From Kordia sp. SMS9 (GTDB lineage: Bacteria; Bacteroidota; Bacteroidia; Flavobacteriales; Flavobacteriaceae): a DNA stretch of 64,000 bases. This document shows, piece after piece, positions 9,511 through 17,219 of the stretch (position 1 is the stretch's first letter; each line of letters opens with the position of its first letter). Made by a program: the position numbers and the translations under genes. The stretch spans positions 2,036,465 to 2,100,464 of the forward strand of contig NZ_CP031153.1 of assembly GCF_003352465.1 (NCBI RefSeq), written 5' to 3'. The notes beneath the pieces are model-generated. The model was given only the letters and a program-made list of their open reading frames with translations, was not told the origin of the DNA and made no database searches.

Positions 9511-10542
9511 ATGGCACAAACGTATATACATGAAAAGCTATTAGATATCTCTTTGCTCAAAAATAAAGAACAACAACTTTCTCAACTTTTGTTTGAACTT
9601 CCAGATAATGGGAGAAGTCCTGATAAATTTATATTTAATATATCTTCTATTAGTGGATGGATACAATATTCAAATAAAGTGGAATTATTCAAGAATACTA
9701 ACTATAGGAGACTTTTAAAAACAGAAGGAGAAGTAGAAAAAAAAGCAAAAGAATTTCTAAATGACGCAAACAAAGAATTTTACCGTTTTAGAAGTGAGCA
9801 ACCAAATAAAAATGATATCCCTAAAGCATTGTTTCCAAATGTAAGCAGTCTTAGAACCGGAACAATAACCATTGTTATAAATTCTGAAACCTTAGAGCCT
9901 GATCATTGGTTGTGTAAATTTCAAGTGTACCTTGAAGGTTCAATCCCTGTTATTGGAGCAGGAATAGATGTTAGAATTGGGAATGATGGTAGAGTTATTG
10001 CTCTGACTTCACATTGGCGACCATTGAAGAGAAACTCAACGGTAGAGATTATTCCTTTAGAAAAAGAACAAATAAATAACGAACATAATCATACGCATGG
10101 ACATAGTTCAAATACTAATGCAGAAGAAGTTAAACCGATACTATGTTACAAATTGGAAGGAGAAAGTACCTACCAAACACATTTATGCCCTTATTGGATG
10201 ATTCCCGATGGGCACCATTTCACGTACTATCCAGCTTCTAAAGAATCTCTAATCATTGATATATTCCAAAAGCACCATTCGAATGGTGTAGAATTATTTG
10301 CTGGTATTCTAGGAGGAAGTGGAGGTGATAATTATGATTTTGCATGGGCTAGTTGGGATATTTATGATTGGGATAATAGTTATCAAGATCTAGGCAATGC
10401 ATCTTCATGCCAATTAGGAATAGGAGTACACAATGCGGTACTTACTGTTACAGATAGAAGAACTAAGATTGGCATTCAGATTCAGAAAATGATCTATGCT
10501 AGAGGAGAACGAGTAGAAGAAGAAATAAACGTAATTGCTTAA
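9511..10542 (+). CDS. Unfamiliar 343-residue protein with His-rich segment
   Basis: No signal peptide. An N-terminal helical part of about 110 residues is followed by beta-rich sequence. A His cluster (NNEHNHTHGHSSN) near residue 195 could bind metal or simply be a linker. Further on there are Cys and Trp-rich strands (CYKLEGES, HLCPYWMIPDGHHF) and a Trp/Asp-rich motif FAWASWDIYDWDN. I do not recognise it. It follows the large gene's hairpin and is separated from the next gene by 3 bp, so it is cotranscribed with the 529-residue gene. Confidence 0.7.
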   Translation: MAQTYIHEKLLDISLLKNKEQQLSQLLFELPDNGRSPDKFIFNISSISGWIQYSNKVELFKNTNYRRLLKTEGEVEKKAKEFLNDANKEFYRFRSEQPNKNDIPKALFPNVSSLRTGTITIVINSETLEPDHWLCKFQVYLEGSIPVIGAGIDVRIGNDGRVIALTSHWRPLKRNSTVEIIPLEKEQINNEHNHTHGHSSNTNAEEVKPILCYKLEGESTYQTHLCPYWMIPDGHHFTYYPASKESLIIDIFQKHHSNGVELFAGILGGSGGDNYDFAWASWDIYDWDNSYQDLGNASSCQLGIGVHNAVLTVTDRRTKIGIQIQKMIYARGERVEEEINVIA

Positions 10543-10545
10543 AGT

Positions 10546-12135
10546 ATGAACGAGAAAAAATATGAAAATGACACTGTAAAACAAGAAAAAGCGTGGCGTG
10601 CTCATTGGAATTTACATGGAAACGATATTGAATTAGAACTTCCTACAGAAGAAGATCCTTCTAACACGGTAACGATAAAAAAAGGGCAAATACATGGTAA
10701 TGGATTAACTTTAAAAGACGTATCCCATAATGGATATAGAATGGCTTATGATATAGGAGTTATAGCTATTTGGGTGTATCCCAAAAAGAATTTAGTTGAT
10801 GAAAATGGACAGACTTATAAACCTTATAAATTAGTATTAGGTCATAAGGATTTTGAACAAGTAAATGATGATTATTCAGAATTAAGAAGTGATTTCAAAG
10901 CTGAGAAAAAAGCAAAGGATAATACTGTAAACTCAAATAGCGTAGGTTCATTAGCAAATTTCAATACGTATAAAAAAAGTATAGAACATGTAATTACAGC
11001 TTCATGGAAGAGTAGAAAAAAGTTATTTGGGGAAAAAAGTAGTCATTTATATATTACGCAAAAATATATATTAACAGATTATAATGATGTGCCAGCTCAT
11101 GAGCCTACAGGAGGTATTTTTGCTGCACGAATGCATCCAATAACGAAGATATATTACGAAAATAGAAATGATGGGTATTTATACTCTATTAGGGTTGATT
11201 ATCGCTTACACCTGAACTTAGATACTTATCCTGAAAAACAGGAAACAGGAGTTTATGTAGGTTATGGTTATGGATCAAGCGATACATTCTCTAGAGTTCA
11301 AAAAGAAAATGTCTTAAATAATCATGCTGGACTTTTCAAAGACGTAGACGGATTAGAATTTGGACTACCTGCTAATAGAGCTGTTTTTGAATCTTCTGAA
11401 AAACCGATAATTGCAGAAATATTTAGTGATGGAATTATACGGGGATCTAATAAAAGGCTTATTGAGAATAGGAACTACACAAACTTTTGGGGCAAAAAGA
11501 AAGAAGAACAAACCATACAAAACACATGGGATAATATTCATTGGTGGGGAGCAGGAGGTAATATTCATGCCTCAGCGCCTGGAGCTTTTCACGCCTTACA
11601 TATACATTGGAGATGGGCAGAAATCCTTCAGCGGAAAGATTCAATATATGATATAACAGGTATTACCCATGAAGGAGAAGAACAGTTTGTTGGACAAAGT
11701 AAGGGTGGTGTATTGACTGATCCAAGAATACAAAATCAAAGTATTCGTTTTGCGATTGTAAAAAATGATAGTCTTCCAAAATGGGATCATTCCGAACATA
11801 GTACAGAAAATTTTGGAGATTTTTTCGAAAATTTACATGGAGTTCCAGAGCCTATTTTAATTGGGACTAAACCAGATGAAGGTGCTAATTTGGTGCTTTA
11901 TTATTCGACAGAAGTTTTTGCGGAAAAACAGCCTTACGGACGAGTTTCTGCTAGAGGTTTGGGTAGTGAAGGAGTAATTAAGGTTCCTCTAGAAGGAAAT
12001 GTTTTTTTACATGGTATATTTTTTGCCCATCAAGATGAAAAAAGTTCTGGCACTCTAGTTGGAAGTCAATATTCTTACTATATTAACCCAGATAAACCAA
12101 ATGAAACAGCATGGAAACGAAATCCCGAAAAATAG
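10546..12135 (+). CDS. Unfamiliar 529-residue Trp/His-rich protein
   Basis: No signal peptide. Beta-rich sequence with a segment (GGIFAARMHPITKIYYENR, about residues 187-205) that echoes the YALYVKMNPVTKALY piece of the 1161-residue protein, so the two may share a fold. Around residue 330-355 there is a dense aromatic/His region (DNIHWWGAGG and ALHIHWRWAE), which would suit a metal site or a carbohydrate-binding surface. Spacing to the upstream gene is 3 bp and its 3' end overlaps the next gene by 25 bp. Function unknown; probable partner of the other large cytosolic proteins in this cluster. Confidence 0.7.
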   Translation: MNEKKYENDTVKQEKAWRAHWNLHGNDIELELPTEEDPSNTVTIKKGQIHGNGLTLKDVSHNGYRMAYDIGVIAIWVYPKKNLVDENGQTYKPYKLVLGHKDFEQVNDDYSELRSDFKAEKKAKDNTVNSNSVGSLANFNTYKKSIEHVITASWKSRKKLFGEKSSHLYITQKYILTDYNDVPAHEPTGGIFAARMHPITKIYYENRNDGYLYSIRVDYRLHLNLDTYPEKQETGVYVGYGYGSSDTFSRVQKENVLNNHAGLFKDVDGLEFGLPANRAVFESSEKPIIAEIFSDGIIRGSNKRLIENRNYTNFWGKKKEEQTIQNTWDNIHWWGAGGNIHASAPGAFHALHIHWRWAEILQRKDSIYDITGITHEGEEQFVGQSKGGVLTDPRIQNQSIRFAIVKNDSLPKWDHSEHSTENFGDFFENLHGVPEPILIGTKPDEGANLVLYYSTEVFAEKQPYGRVSARGLGSEGVIKVPLEGNVFLHGIFFAHQDEKSSGTLVGSQYSYYINPDKPNETAWKRNPEK

Positions 12136-12680
12136 TTGTATCACTCATTATTGGTTTCTTTTTTTCAATACTGGCATATATCTATTTCCGCTTTCTTGAG
12201 GATTTTATCTTTGAAGATAACACCTCTCATAGGACAATTATTGAAAAATTTCTCAACATGAAAAGCAATGATTATTTTTCATACTTGACATTTTCATTTT
12301 TTTTGAATCTTGGAGCCGCAATAAATTTATATTTAATAACAAAAAATAAAATTTACATATCAATAAAGCGATTCTTTCTATCCTCTGTTGGATTTTATAT
12401 ATTGATGTATTTAACATACTATCATTTATCTAAAGTATTAGTGTACTTAGGTTTTTTGACTCCTATTGTATCTTACTCTCTATATGTTTTGATGATGGCT
12501 GTTATCTACAAAATACAAAATATCTCATCAGCGGTTCTTATAGGTGCTTTTACATTACTAATTGCAGTATTCGTTATGAATAGCTCTGAGAATTTCGAGT
12601 ACCTAGATTTTCTTTTTTTCCTCTGTATTACAACCCTTTTTCCAATTGCTGTAAGAACAAATAAAATTAAAACCGATTAA
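12111..12680 (+). CDS. Multi-pass membrane protein, about five to six segments
   Basis: 189 residues, strongly hydrophobic, with segments beginning at about residues 8, 55, 85, 115, 138 and 163. Phe/Ile/Leu-rich helices are separated by short Lys-containing loops. It overlaps the end of the 529-residue gene by 25 bp, implying translational coupling. I recognise no transport or enzyme family. It may be the membrane anchor or immunity-like partner of the cluster, but that is only a suggestion from position. Confidence 0.7.
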   Translation: METKSRKIVVSLIIGFFFSILAYIYFRFLEDFIFEDNTSHRTIIEKFLNMKSNDYFSYLTFSFFLNLGAAINLYLITKNKIYISIKRFFLSSVGFYILMYLTYYHLSKVLVYLGFLTPIVSYSLYVLMMAVIYKIQNISSAVLIGAFTLLIAVFVMNSSENFEYLDFLFFLCITTLFPIAVRTNKIKTD

Positions 12681-12683
12681 ACT

Positions 12684-13085
12684 ATGAAAACAAAACTTAT
12701 CATTTTATCATTATTTTTATGTGCTATTCTTGCTTGTTCATCAGATGACGATTCAGGTACTACAAGTCAAACAGGAACTGTGAAATTTGAAGTGATTGTA
12801 TCTCAAAATAGGGATGCAGATATCATAACTCTTATTGATAGTAATTCAGAAACAACAACAAATCCTGCTTTTCCGTTTACTAAAATATATTCAGATGCAT
12901 CTATTGCAACTGGAACGACATTACAACTTAGTTTTACAGATACTACAAATGCTCCCAATGGCGCTACTTTTTCTTATGATTTAGAACTTAAAATTTCAGT
13001 TGATAATGTTGTTGTAAAATCACAAACATTCGCAGTAGATGAAACCAATACTACAGGATTATCAATAACACACATAATTCCTTAA
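12684..13085 (+). CDS. Small exported lipoprotein
   Basis: 133 residues beginning with a lipoprotein signal (LFLCAILAC, lipidated Cys about residue 18) then the SSDDD stretch typical of flavobacterial surface-exported lipoproteins. The rest is a Thr/Asp-rich beta-sandwich-like domain with no catalytic residues that I can see. It follows the membrane-protein gene by 3 bp, so it is the last gene of the rightward cluster, just before a bidirectional terminator. Confidence 0.8.
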   Translation: MKTKLIILSLFLCAILACSSDDDSGTTSQTGTVKFEVIVSQNRDADIITLIDSNSETTTNPAFPFTKIYSDASIATGTTLQLSFTDTTNAPNGATFSYDLELKISVDNVVVKSQTFAVDETNTTGLSITHIIP

Positions 13086-13133
13086 TTAATGCTGTTTCGT
13101 ATCTAGTATCCTAAAAACGTTTATAAATATAAG

Positions 13134-13159
13134 AAAGCCACTCGCGATGAGTGGCTTTT
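13134..13159. terminator. Bidirectional terminator between convergent genes
   Basis: GCCACTC at 13137-13143 and GAGTGGC at 13149-13155 form a stem with a 5-nt loop, flanked by AAA on the left and TTTT on the right, so it can work for both the rightward lipoprotein gene and the leftward gene ending at 13181. Confidence 0.75.
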
Positions 13160-13180
13160 CGTTTGAAATCTTTTAAAATT

Positions 13181-13594
13181 CTAGAACTCAAAGTCCATGA
13201 GCTGCTTTTCCAGTTCAGTTTTCTTGTTCTCTAATGTCTCCTGCAAAAGCGTTGCAATGAGGGTAATTAAATTTGTATTCGTGGTCTTAAATTCCATACC
13301 GCTAGAATCCTTAAGGTGGAATGAGCAACTTTCCGAGCTGTTGTAATTAAAGCGTGTTAAGCTCGATAGTGTTTCAACCAATCGCTCTCTTTTGGCGCTG
13401 ATGCCTTTGAGCTTTTCTAATTGCTGGATGCGTTCCAAAAGATTGACAGGTTGTTTAGCGGGCGTCGGATTTTTAGGGTTTTCTACAATTGGTTTTGTAG
13501 CCTCCTGTGCTAGTTTTTTTGTAACCGTACGCTTTGCTGTTGTTGTTTCTTTTTTCGCGCTTCCATTTTGTTTTACTGTTGTTGCTGTTGCCAT
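13181..13594 (-). CDS. Small basic accessory protein of Bacteroidetes elements
   Basis: 137 residues. The first 50 are a Lys/Thr/Ala/Pro-rich disordered tail; the rest is helical with a coiled segment (LLERIQQLEKLKGISAKRERL) and a final amphipathic helix (LLQETLENKKTELEKQL). No catalytic motif. I have seen this layout near mobile-element genes in Bacteroidetes, but I cannot name it; a DNA-associated role is plausible from the basic tail. There is no Shine-Dalgarno sequence before the ATG, unlike most genes in the adjoining block from 16 kb on. Confidence 0.65.
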   Translation of the reverse strand: MATATTVKQNGSAKKETTTAKRTVTKKLAQEATKPIVENPKNPTPAKQPVNLLERIQQLEKLKGISAKRERLVETLSSLTRFNYNSSESCSFHLKDSSGMEFKTTNTNLITLIATLLQETLENKKTELEKQLMDFEF

Positions 13595-13923
13595 TTCTTT
13601 AAAGTTTAAATTATTAAATTGTTTTCAGGCTTTGGCGGATATTGTGGCAATCGCCAAAACATGGCATTGATTGCGGCGACGGCTGGATAAGGCAAGGCAT
13701 TGCGGTTATTTTTTTAGAAGAAAAAAATGTACCAATCCCGATAGGGTTTAGCCTTGCAAGCGCGCAAATGCGAACGCTAAATTTGCCAACCGGTTTGCCG
13801 ATTTGACCACAATAGGCAAGGCTTGAATTTTAAATGGATTGAATTTTGATTATGGCTACGCAGTCACTAGACATACTGAAAGCTGGCGAAGGAAGGTTAT
13901 AACAATATCATTAAAGTCCAAAA
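13595..13923. other. Gene-free, more GC-rich spacer at the junction of two blocks
   Basis: About 330 bases without a convincing gene. It contains several GGCAAGGC and GCCAA-type short words on both strands and looks compositionally different from the AT-rich sequence to the left. It may hold a transfer origin or a recombination junction; I see no clear structure that would settle this. Confidence 0.4.
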
Positions 13924-15192
13924 TCACACAGTGAAAGCTATTTTTTCAAGCCACTTTAACTTAGTGTCTAAACGGTGACCTCGCCCATATTTGGGCCCAT
14001 TTTTCTTGTGTCCCATAAGGTCATCAATGATTTCTTCTGGAGCTTCTATATCGCGCAATCTGTCTTTAAAAGTATGGCGCAGCGAGTAGACTTTATGCTG
14101 TGGTGTAGGCCGGAGATTGTTGTTCTTTAAATAATTATTAGCCATATTAGAAAATGTATCTGGATTACCAACATGATTAAATCCATCAGGACATTGTGTA
14201 AAAGCATAAAGCGAACTACCAACTAATGGAATTTTACGCTCCGATGAACTGGTTTTTAGTGCATATCCTTCTCTTGGTCTGATCCATATAAATGGAACTT
14301 CATCATTGAGTTTTATGTCCTCTGACTTTAGTCCGAAAATTTCACTTATTCTCGCGCCCGTGTCGGCAAGAGCCATAATGACCATTCTATCTCGATCATT
14401 TAATCCGTCTAGTTTTCGTAACAGCGTATTTTGTACAAAGGAAACCTCAAATGGAGGTCTTGATTTAACTTTATATTGAAATCTAGTCCTTAGAAATAAT
14501 GGCTCAAAGTCGATATCAATTTCATTATCATTAGAAACGGTTTGCAAAATATCTTTAACATATCTTAATTGTTTGTTTGCACTATCCGCACTTAAACCAT
14601 TTTTAATCCGCTTATTCCACCATCCACGAAAATCTAAAATATCTTTTCTATCAATTTCATGAAGATGTTTATTTCCAACAACAGCAATAAAATTCTCTAT
14701 TGCTGCTTTTCTAGGATTTTTCCATTTCGTGACTTTAAAGGCGGTTTTATCGGACAAGCGGTCATGAACCAATTCCCAATACAGTTCAGTACAGTCAGAA
14801 AGCTTTAAATGGCTCTCTTGAACGCCTCCTAACAAAGCATCTGCTTTTTGCTGTGAATTTATATCAATCGACAATCTATCAACGATCTCATTAAGCGTAG
14901 ATGAAGCTATTTGATCTGCGGTTTTGTATGTGAAGCCATAAGCCCGTGCTAATTGAACCGCGGTTTTATATTTTTCATTCGAGCCTTTAGATTTTCCAGA
15001 TTGTAAAAGAGCGCGCCAGAACGTTTCTATTTGCTCATTGTAAATATTCGCTCTTACAACAGCCTCCTGATAGTTGTCCGTTTTTAAAGCAAGCTTGATT
15101 TCTTTTCTATGATCTAAATTAGAAACGTATTTAGGAACCCTTCTACGATAGATAAATTTTTCACCGCGTTTATAAATGTAATCAGTAGACAT
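13924..15192 (-). CDS. Tyrosine recombinase (phage-type integrase)
   Basis: 422 residues. N-terminal DNA-binding region starts YIYKRGEKFIYRRRVP, a type of integrase I associate with alphaproteobacteria rather than Bacteroidetes. The catalytic domain shows the Arg box DTGARISEIFGLK (about 275-287), the HxxR box YSLRHTF (about 372), the second His in LMGHKK (about 393) and the Tyr in GPKYGRGH (about 402). It therefore looks active. Start at ATG 15192. A tRNA-like remnant and two arrays of TGTGTACC lie just upstream, as expected for an integrase beside its attachment site. Confidence 0.88.
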   Translation of the reverse strand: MSTDYIYKRGEKFIYRRRVPKYVSNLDHRKEIKLALKTDNYQEAVVRANIYNEQIETFWRALLQSGKSKGSNEKYKTAVQLARAYGFTYKTADQIASSTLNEIVDRLSIDINSQQKADALLGGVQESHLKLSDCTELYWELVHDRLSDKTAFKVTKWKNPRKAAIENFIAVVGNKHLHEIDRKDILDFRGWWNKRIKNGLSADSANKQLRYVKDILQTVSNDNEIDIDFEPLFLRTRFQYKVKSRPPFEVSFVQNTLLRKLDGLNDRDRMVIMALADTGARISEIFGLKSEDIKLNDEVPFIWIRPREGYALKTSSSERKIPLVGSSLYAFTQCPDGFNHVGNPDTFSNMANNYLKNNNLRPTPQHKVYSLRHTFKDRLRDIEAPEEIIDDLMGHKKNGPKYGRGHRLDTKLKWLEKIAFTV

Positions 15193-15225
15193 TTACCGCC
15201 CTTTTTAGCTTTAATGAATCTTCAA

Positions 15226-15257
15226 TGTGTACCATTTTGTGTACCAAAATGTGTACC
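15226..15257. repeat. Three TGTGTACC direct repeats, 12-bp phased (array A)
   Basis: TGTGTACC begins at 15226, 15238 and 15250, exactly one unit every 12 bp, 34 bp upstream of the integrase start. A second identical array lies at 15457-15488. The arrangement fits integrase arm-type sites or iterons. Confidence 0.8.
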
Positions 15258-15359
15258 GCTTGTCAATATAACAATGACACCAAAACGACACTTAAACCTA
15301 TGAAGCCACTGAAATAAATTAATTTTTAGGGATGAGATTTGATCTAACGTATATCTAAA

Positions 15360-15391
15360 TGGTGCCTCCGGAGGGCTTCCGAGATTCGAAT
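15360..15391 (-). other. tRNA-3'-end-like remnant, candidate attachment core
   Basis: On the minus strand the sequence reads ATTCGAATCTCGG, then CCCTCCGGAGGCACCA. The T-loop-like TTCGAAT and the CGGAGGC-A-CCA ending resemble a tRNA 3' end, but the T stem does not pair and the distance is about 7 bases too long, so it is a degenerate or rearranged copy. Its position between the two TGTGTACC arrays suggests an attachment core for the integrase. Confidence 0.35.
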
Positions 15392-15425
15392 TAAAAACAT
15401 TAAGCCTATGATTTCAATGAATAAA

Positions 15426-15650
15426 TCAAATAGTTTTCATAAAGATATCAGTCAAATGTGTACCGTTTTGTGTACCATTCTGTGTACCAATTTCAATCGC
15501 TTTATTTAATAAAGATTGTTGTTTTACACGCTTCGCAATCTCATTATCCAACCGTTCAAAAATTGGTAAATATTGTTCGCCATATCGTGCAATTGCTTTA
15601 GCACAACGCGCACGCGCATCAATGATTTGATCAAGTGTTGGTTCTTGCAT
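15426..15650 (-). CDS. Small hypothetical protein whose C-terminus is written by the repeat array
   Basis: 74 residues, helical with Arg/Ala-rich and Glu-rich faces (IDARARCAKAIARYGEQYLPIFERL). The C-terminal IGTQNGTQNGTHLT is encoded by the three TGTGTACC repeats read on the minus strand, so those residues are probably constrained by the DNA rather than by protein function. No family assigned; its codon use and protein type look proteobacterial. It diverges from the parDE pair, with two palindromes in the intervening space. Confidence 0.5.
   Translation of the reverse strand: MQEPTLDQIIDARARCAKAIARYGEQYLPIFERLDNEIAKRVKQQSLLNKAIEIGTQNGTQNGTHLTDIFMKTI
15457..15488. repeat. Three TGTGTACC direct repeats, 12-bp phased (array B)
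   Basis: TGTGTACC begins at 15457, 15469 and 15481, the same orientation and the same 12-bp phase as array A 231 bp to the left. This array lies inside the 3' end of the 74-residue gene. Confidence 0.8.
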
Positions 15651-15682
15651 GTATATATTTTGGAAAGTTATATGAGGCGCAT

Positions 15683-15702
15683 TTACGGTTCATGAACCGT
15701 AA
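15683..15702. promoter_or_regulatory. Perfect 20-bp palindrome, candidate operator
   Basis: TTACGGTTCATGAACCGTAA is a perfect palindrome 32 bp upstream of the 74-residue gene. A second, near-perfect palindrome (CTAAGGAGGTACCCTCTTAG, 18 of 20 positions) follows about 8 bp to the right. Both sit between divergent genes, so one may be the binding site of an element repressor. Confidence 0.55.
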
Positions 15703-15831
15703 TGATTTCTAAGGAGGTACCCTCTTAGACGTGATGTCTGTCAGTTTCATTTTATTTAGGGTAATTATTTTGCTTTATGCTAGTAAAACATATCGAAGAT
15801 AGTTTTTTGAGTTCTAAGATGCCTTCAAATA

Positions 15832-15862
15832 TTGACAATATATAAAGAATTTGATATCTTTG
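15832..15862 (+). promoter_or_regulatory. Promoter of parDE
   Basis: TTGACA at 15832-15837, a 17-bp spacer and TATCTT at 15855-15860 make a good sigma-70-type promoter 25 bp before parD. The same bases extended, TATCTTTG, also match the Bacteroidetes TAnnTTTG -7 box, so it could be read by both kinds of host. Confidence 0.65.
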
Positions 15863-15887
15863 TATTATAACAAACGGATATAATGCT

Positions 15888-16154
15888 ATGGCAAAAACTG
15901 AAAGTATAAATGTAGCTCTTACCGATGAAATGAAAAAGTTCATCGCTAATCAGTCGGGTAACGGTACGCTTTACGCTACGCCGAGCGAATATGTTCGCGA
16001 TCTTATTCGTCATGAAAAAGATCGCCTCGAAGCTGCTGCTATCAGGAATGCAGTTATTGAAGGGTATCAAGATGTGATTTATGGACGCACCCATGAGTTT
16101 TCAGGGGATTTGATGAATGACTTAAAAGCACATAAGAGCCGTAAATCACAATGA
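15888..16154 (+). CDS. parD: ParD-family antitoxin
   Basis: 88 residues. Begins with the ribbon-helix-helix strand SINVALTDEMKKFI, followed by the helices holding YATPSEYVRDLIRHEKDR, the usual ParD/CopG signature, and then the toxin-binding C-terminal arm. The final codons overlap the start of the toxin gene (ATGA), the classic coupling for parDE. ParD binds its own promoter, here the TTGACA/TATCTT site just upstream, to autoregulate the pair. Confidence 0.9.
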   Translation: MAKTESINVALTDEMKKFIANQSGNGTLYATPSEYVRDLIRHEKDRLEAAAIRNAVIEGYQDVIYGRTHEFSGDLMNDLKAHKSRKSQ

Positions 16155-16495
16155 AAAGGCTGTTACTAACTGAAAGAGCCTTGGATGATGTTCAAGATAT
16201 TTATGAGTATTCTGTTGAGCAGTGGGGTGAAGTAGTAGCATCACGCTATATTCGTGGTTTTGAAGAGTGTTTTTCATTACTGAAAAGTAATGAAGGTCTT
16301 TTAAAGATCAATAGAAAAATTTCTTCTAGGTTTATTGCTTATCCCATCCAAAGGCATGTTCTAATTTGTGACATTATAGACGATGCTGTTTGCATTCTTA
16401 CTGTAAGACATTCTTCAATGGATTTAATGGTACGGTTGAGAAAACTGGAGCCGACATTGGATGAAGAAGCAAAGGCATTATTCAAAAAAATGTGA
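16151..16495 (+). CDS. parE: ParE/RelE-superfamily toxin
   Basis: 114 residues with the ParE pattern LTERALDDVQDIYEYSVEQWG at the N-terminus, a helical hairpin, then beta-strands ending CILTVRHSSMDL, where the late Arg-His is typical. Members inhibit DNA gyrase or cleave mRNA; which applies cannot be told here. Start overlaps parD by 4 bp. Its 3' end runs 14 bp into the end of the convergent methylase-like gene, a tight tail-to-tail packing. Confidence 0.88.
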   Translation: MKRLLLTERALDDVQDIYEYSVEQWGEVVASRYIRGFEECFSLLKSNEGLLKINRKISSRFIAYPIQRHVLICDIIDDAVCILTVRHSSMDLMVRLRKLEPTLDEEAKALFKKM

Positions 16496-17219
16496 GCTGC
16501 TCACCAGAAAATTCTGTATCACCTAGCTCTTTCGATTCAAGATCAATTTCTTCCCGCATAGGAGGAGCAGACCAAATATGAGACTGCTCGGCATCAATTG
16601 GTACAATTTCGATACCATTGGTATTGATATGCCAGCCGCCGTAAAATTCCATGGAGAGGCTATTCATCCATGCGACTTCGCCGCGTAGACCATTCATAAA
16701 GAAATTCAGCGTTGCCATTTTTGCACATGTATTTGAGTTGTCTGCTCCAAAAAAGTAATTTTTTGGATTGATCTTCGCAGCGCTTAAAAGCATACGCCCG
16801 GAACCACATGCAGGATCAAGAACGCGCTTATTGAATTCATCCTTACGATTGTTGATTTGCATATGCGCCATCATGTCGCATATGGGTTCTGGCGTAAAAT
16901 ATTGTCCGTTTCGTCCTTTGGTGATGTCTTGCATAAAGAATTCACCTAGAGTGTCACTGTAAGGATTTTGTACTGCATTGAGCTGTAGAATGCCTATTGC
17001 TTTTGCGAACTCATTTAATGTTTCACGTTCATAAGGTTTGATTGTATTCATATACAATACTTCGTTTGCTTCATCTTTTTTTTGGAACCGGCTTTGAATA
17101 TTGGTGTGGTGAAAGCTGCAAATGGACATGGTGAGTAGATCATTGAAGACTTTGGAAAGCTCAAATTTTCGTGCCATGCCATTCATTATTTTAGAAAACT
17201 CATCATAGGATTGTTTCAT
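16482..17219 (-). CDS. N-6 DNA methylase-like protein, no NPPY box
   Basis: About 245 residues. Contains motif I (RVLDPACGSGRMLLSAAKI) and the helical specificity-like start common to HsdM-type N6-adenine methylases (GEFFMQDITKGRNGQYFTPEPICDMMA). The catalytic NPPY/DPPY motif is absent, and the protein ends where it should appear, so methylation activity is doubtful. Short forms like this are frequent on mobile elements. I start at ATG 17219, which has GGAGG ten bases upstream; a longer frame to 17237 lacks one. The start overlaps the end of ardC by 17 bp. Confidence 0.75.
   Translation of the reverse strand: MKQSYDEFSKIMNGMARKFELSKVFNDLLTMSICSFHHTNIQSRFQKKDEANEVLYMNTIKPYERETLNEFAKAIGILQLNAVQNPYSDTLGEFFMQDITKGRNGQYFTPEPICDMMAHMQINNRKDEFNKRVLDPACGSGRMLLSAAKINPKNYFFGADNSNTCAKMATLNFFMNGLRGEVAWMNSLSMEFYGGWHINTNGIEIVPIDAEQSHIWSAPPMREEIDLESKELGDTEFSGEQLTFF

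Noticed and set aside
13595..13923. Possible origin of transfer in the GC-rich spacer
   Set aside because: No convincing inverted repeat or nick-site motif could be seen.
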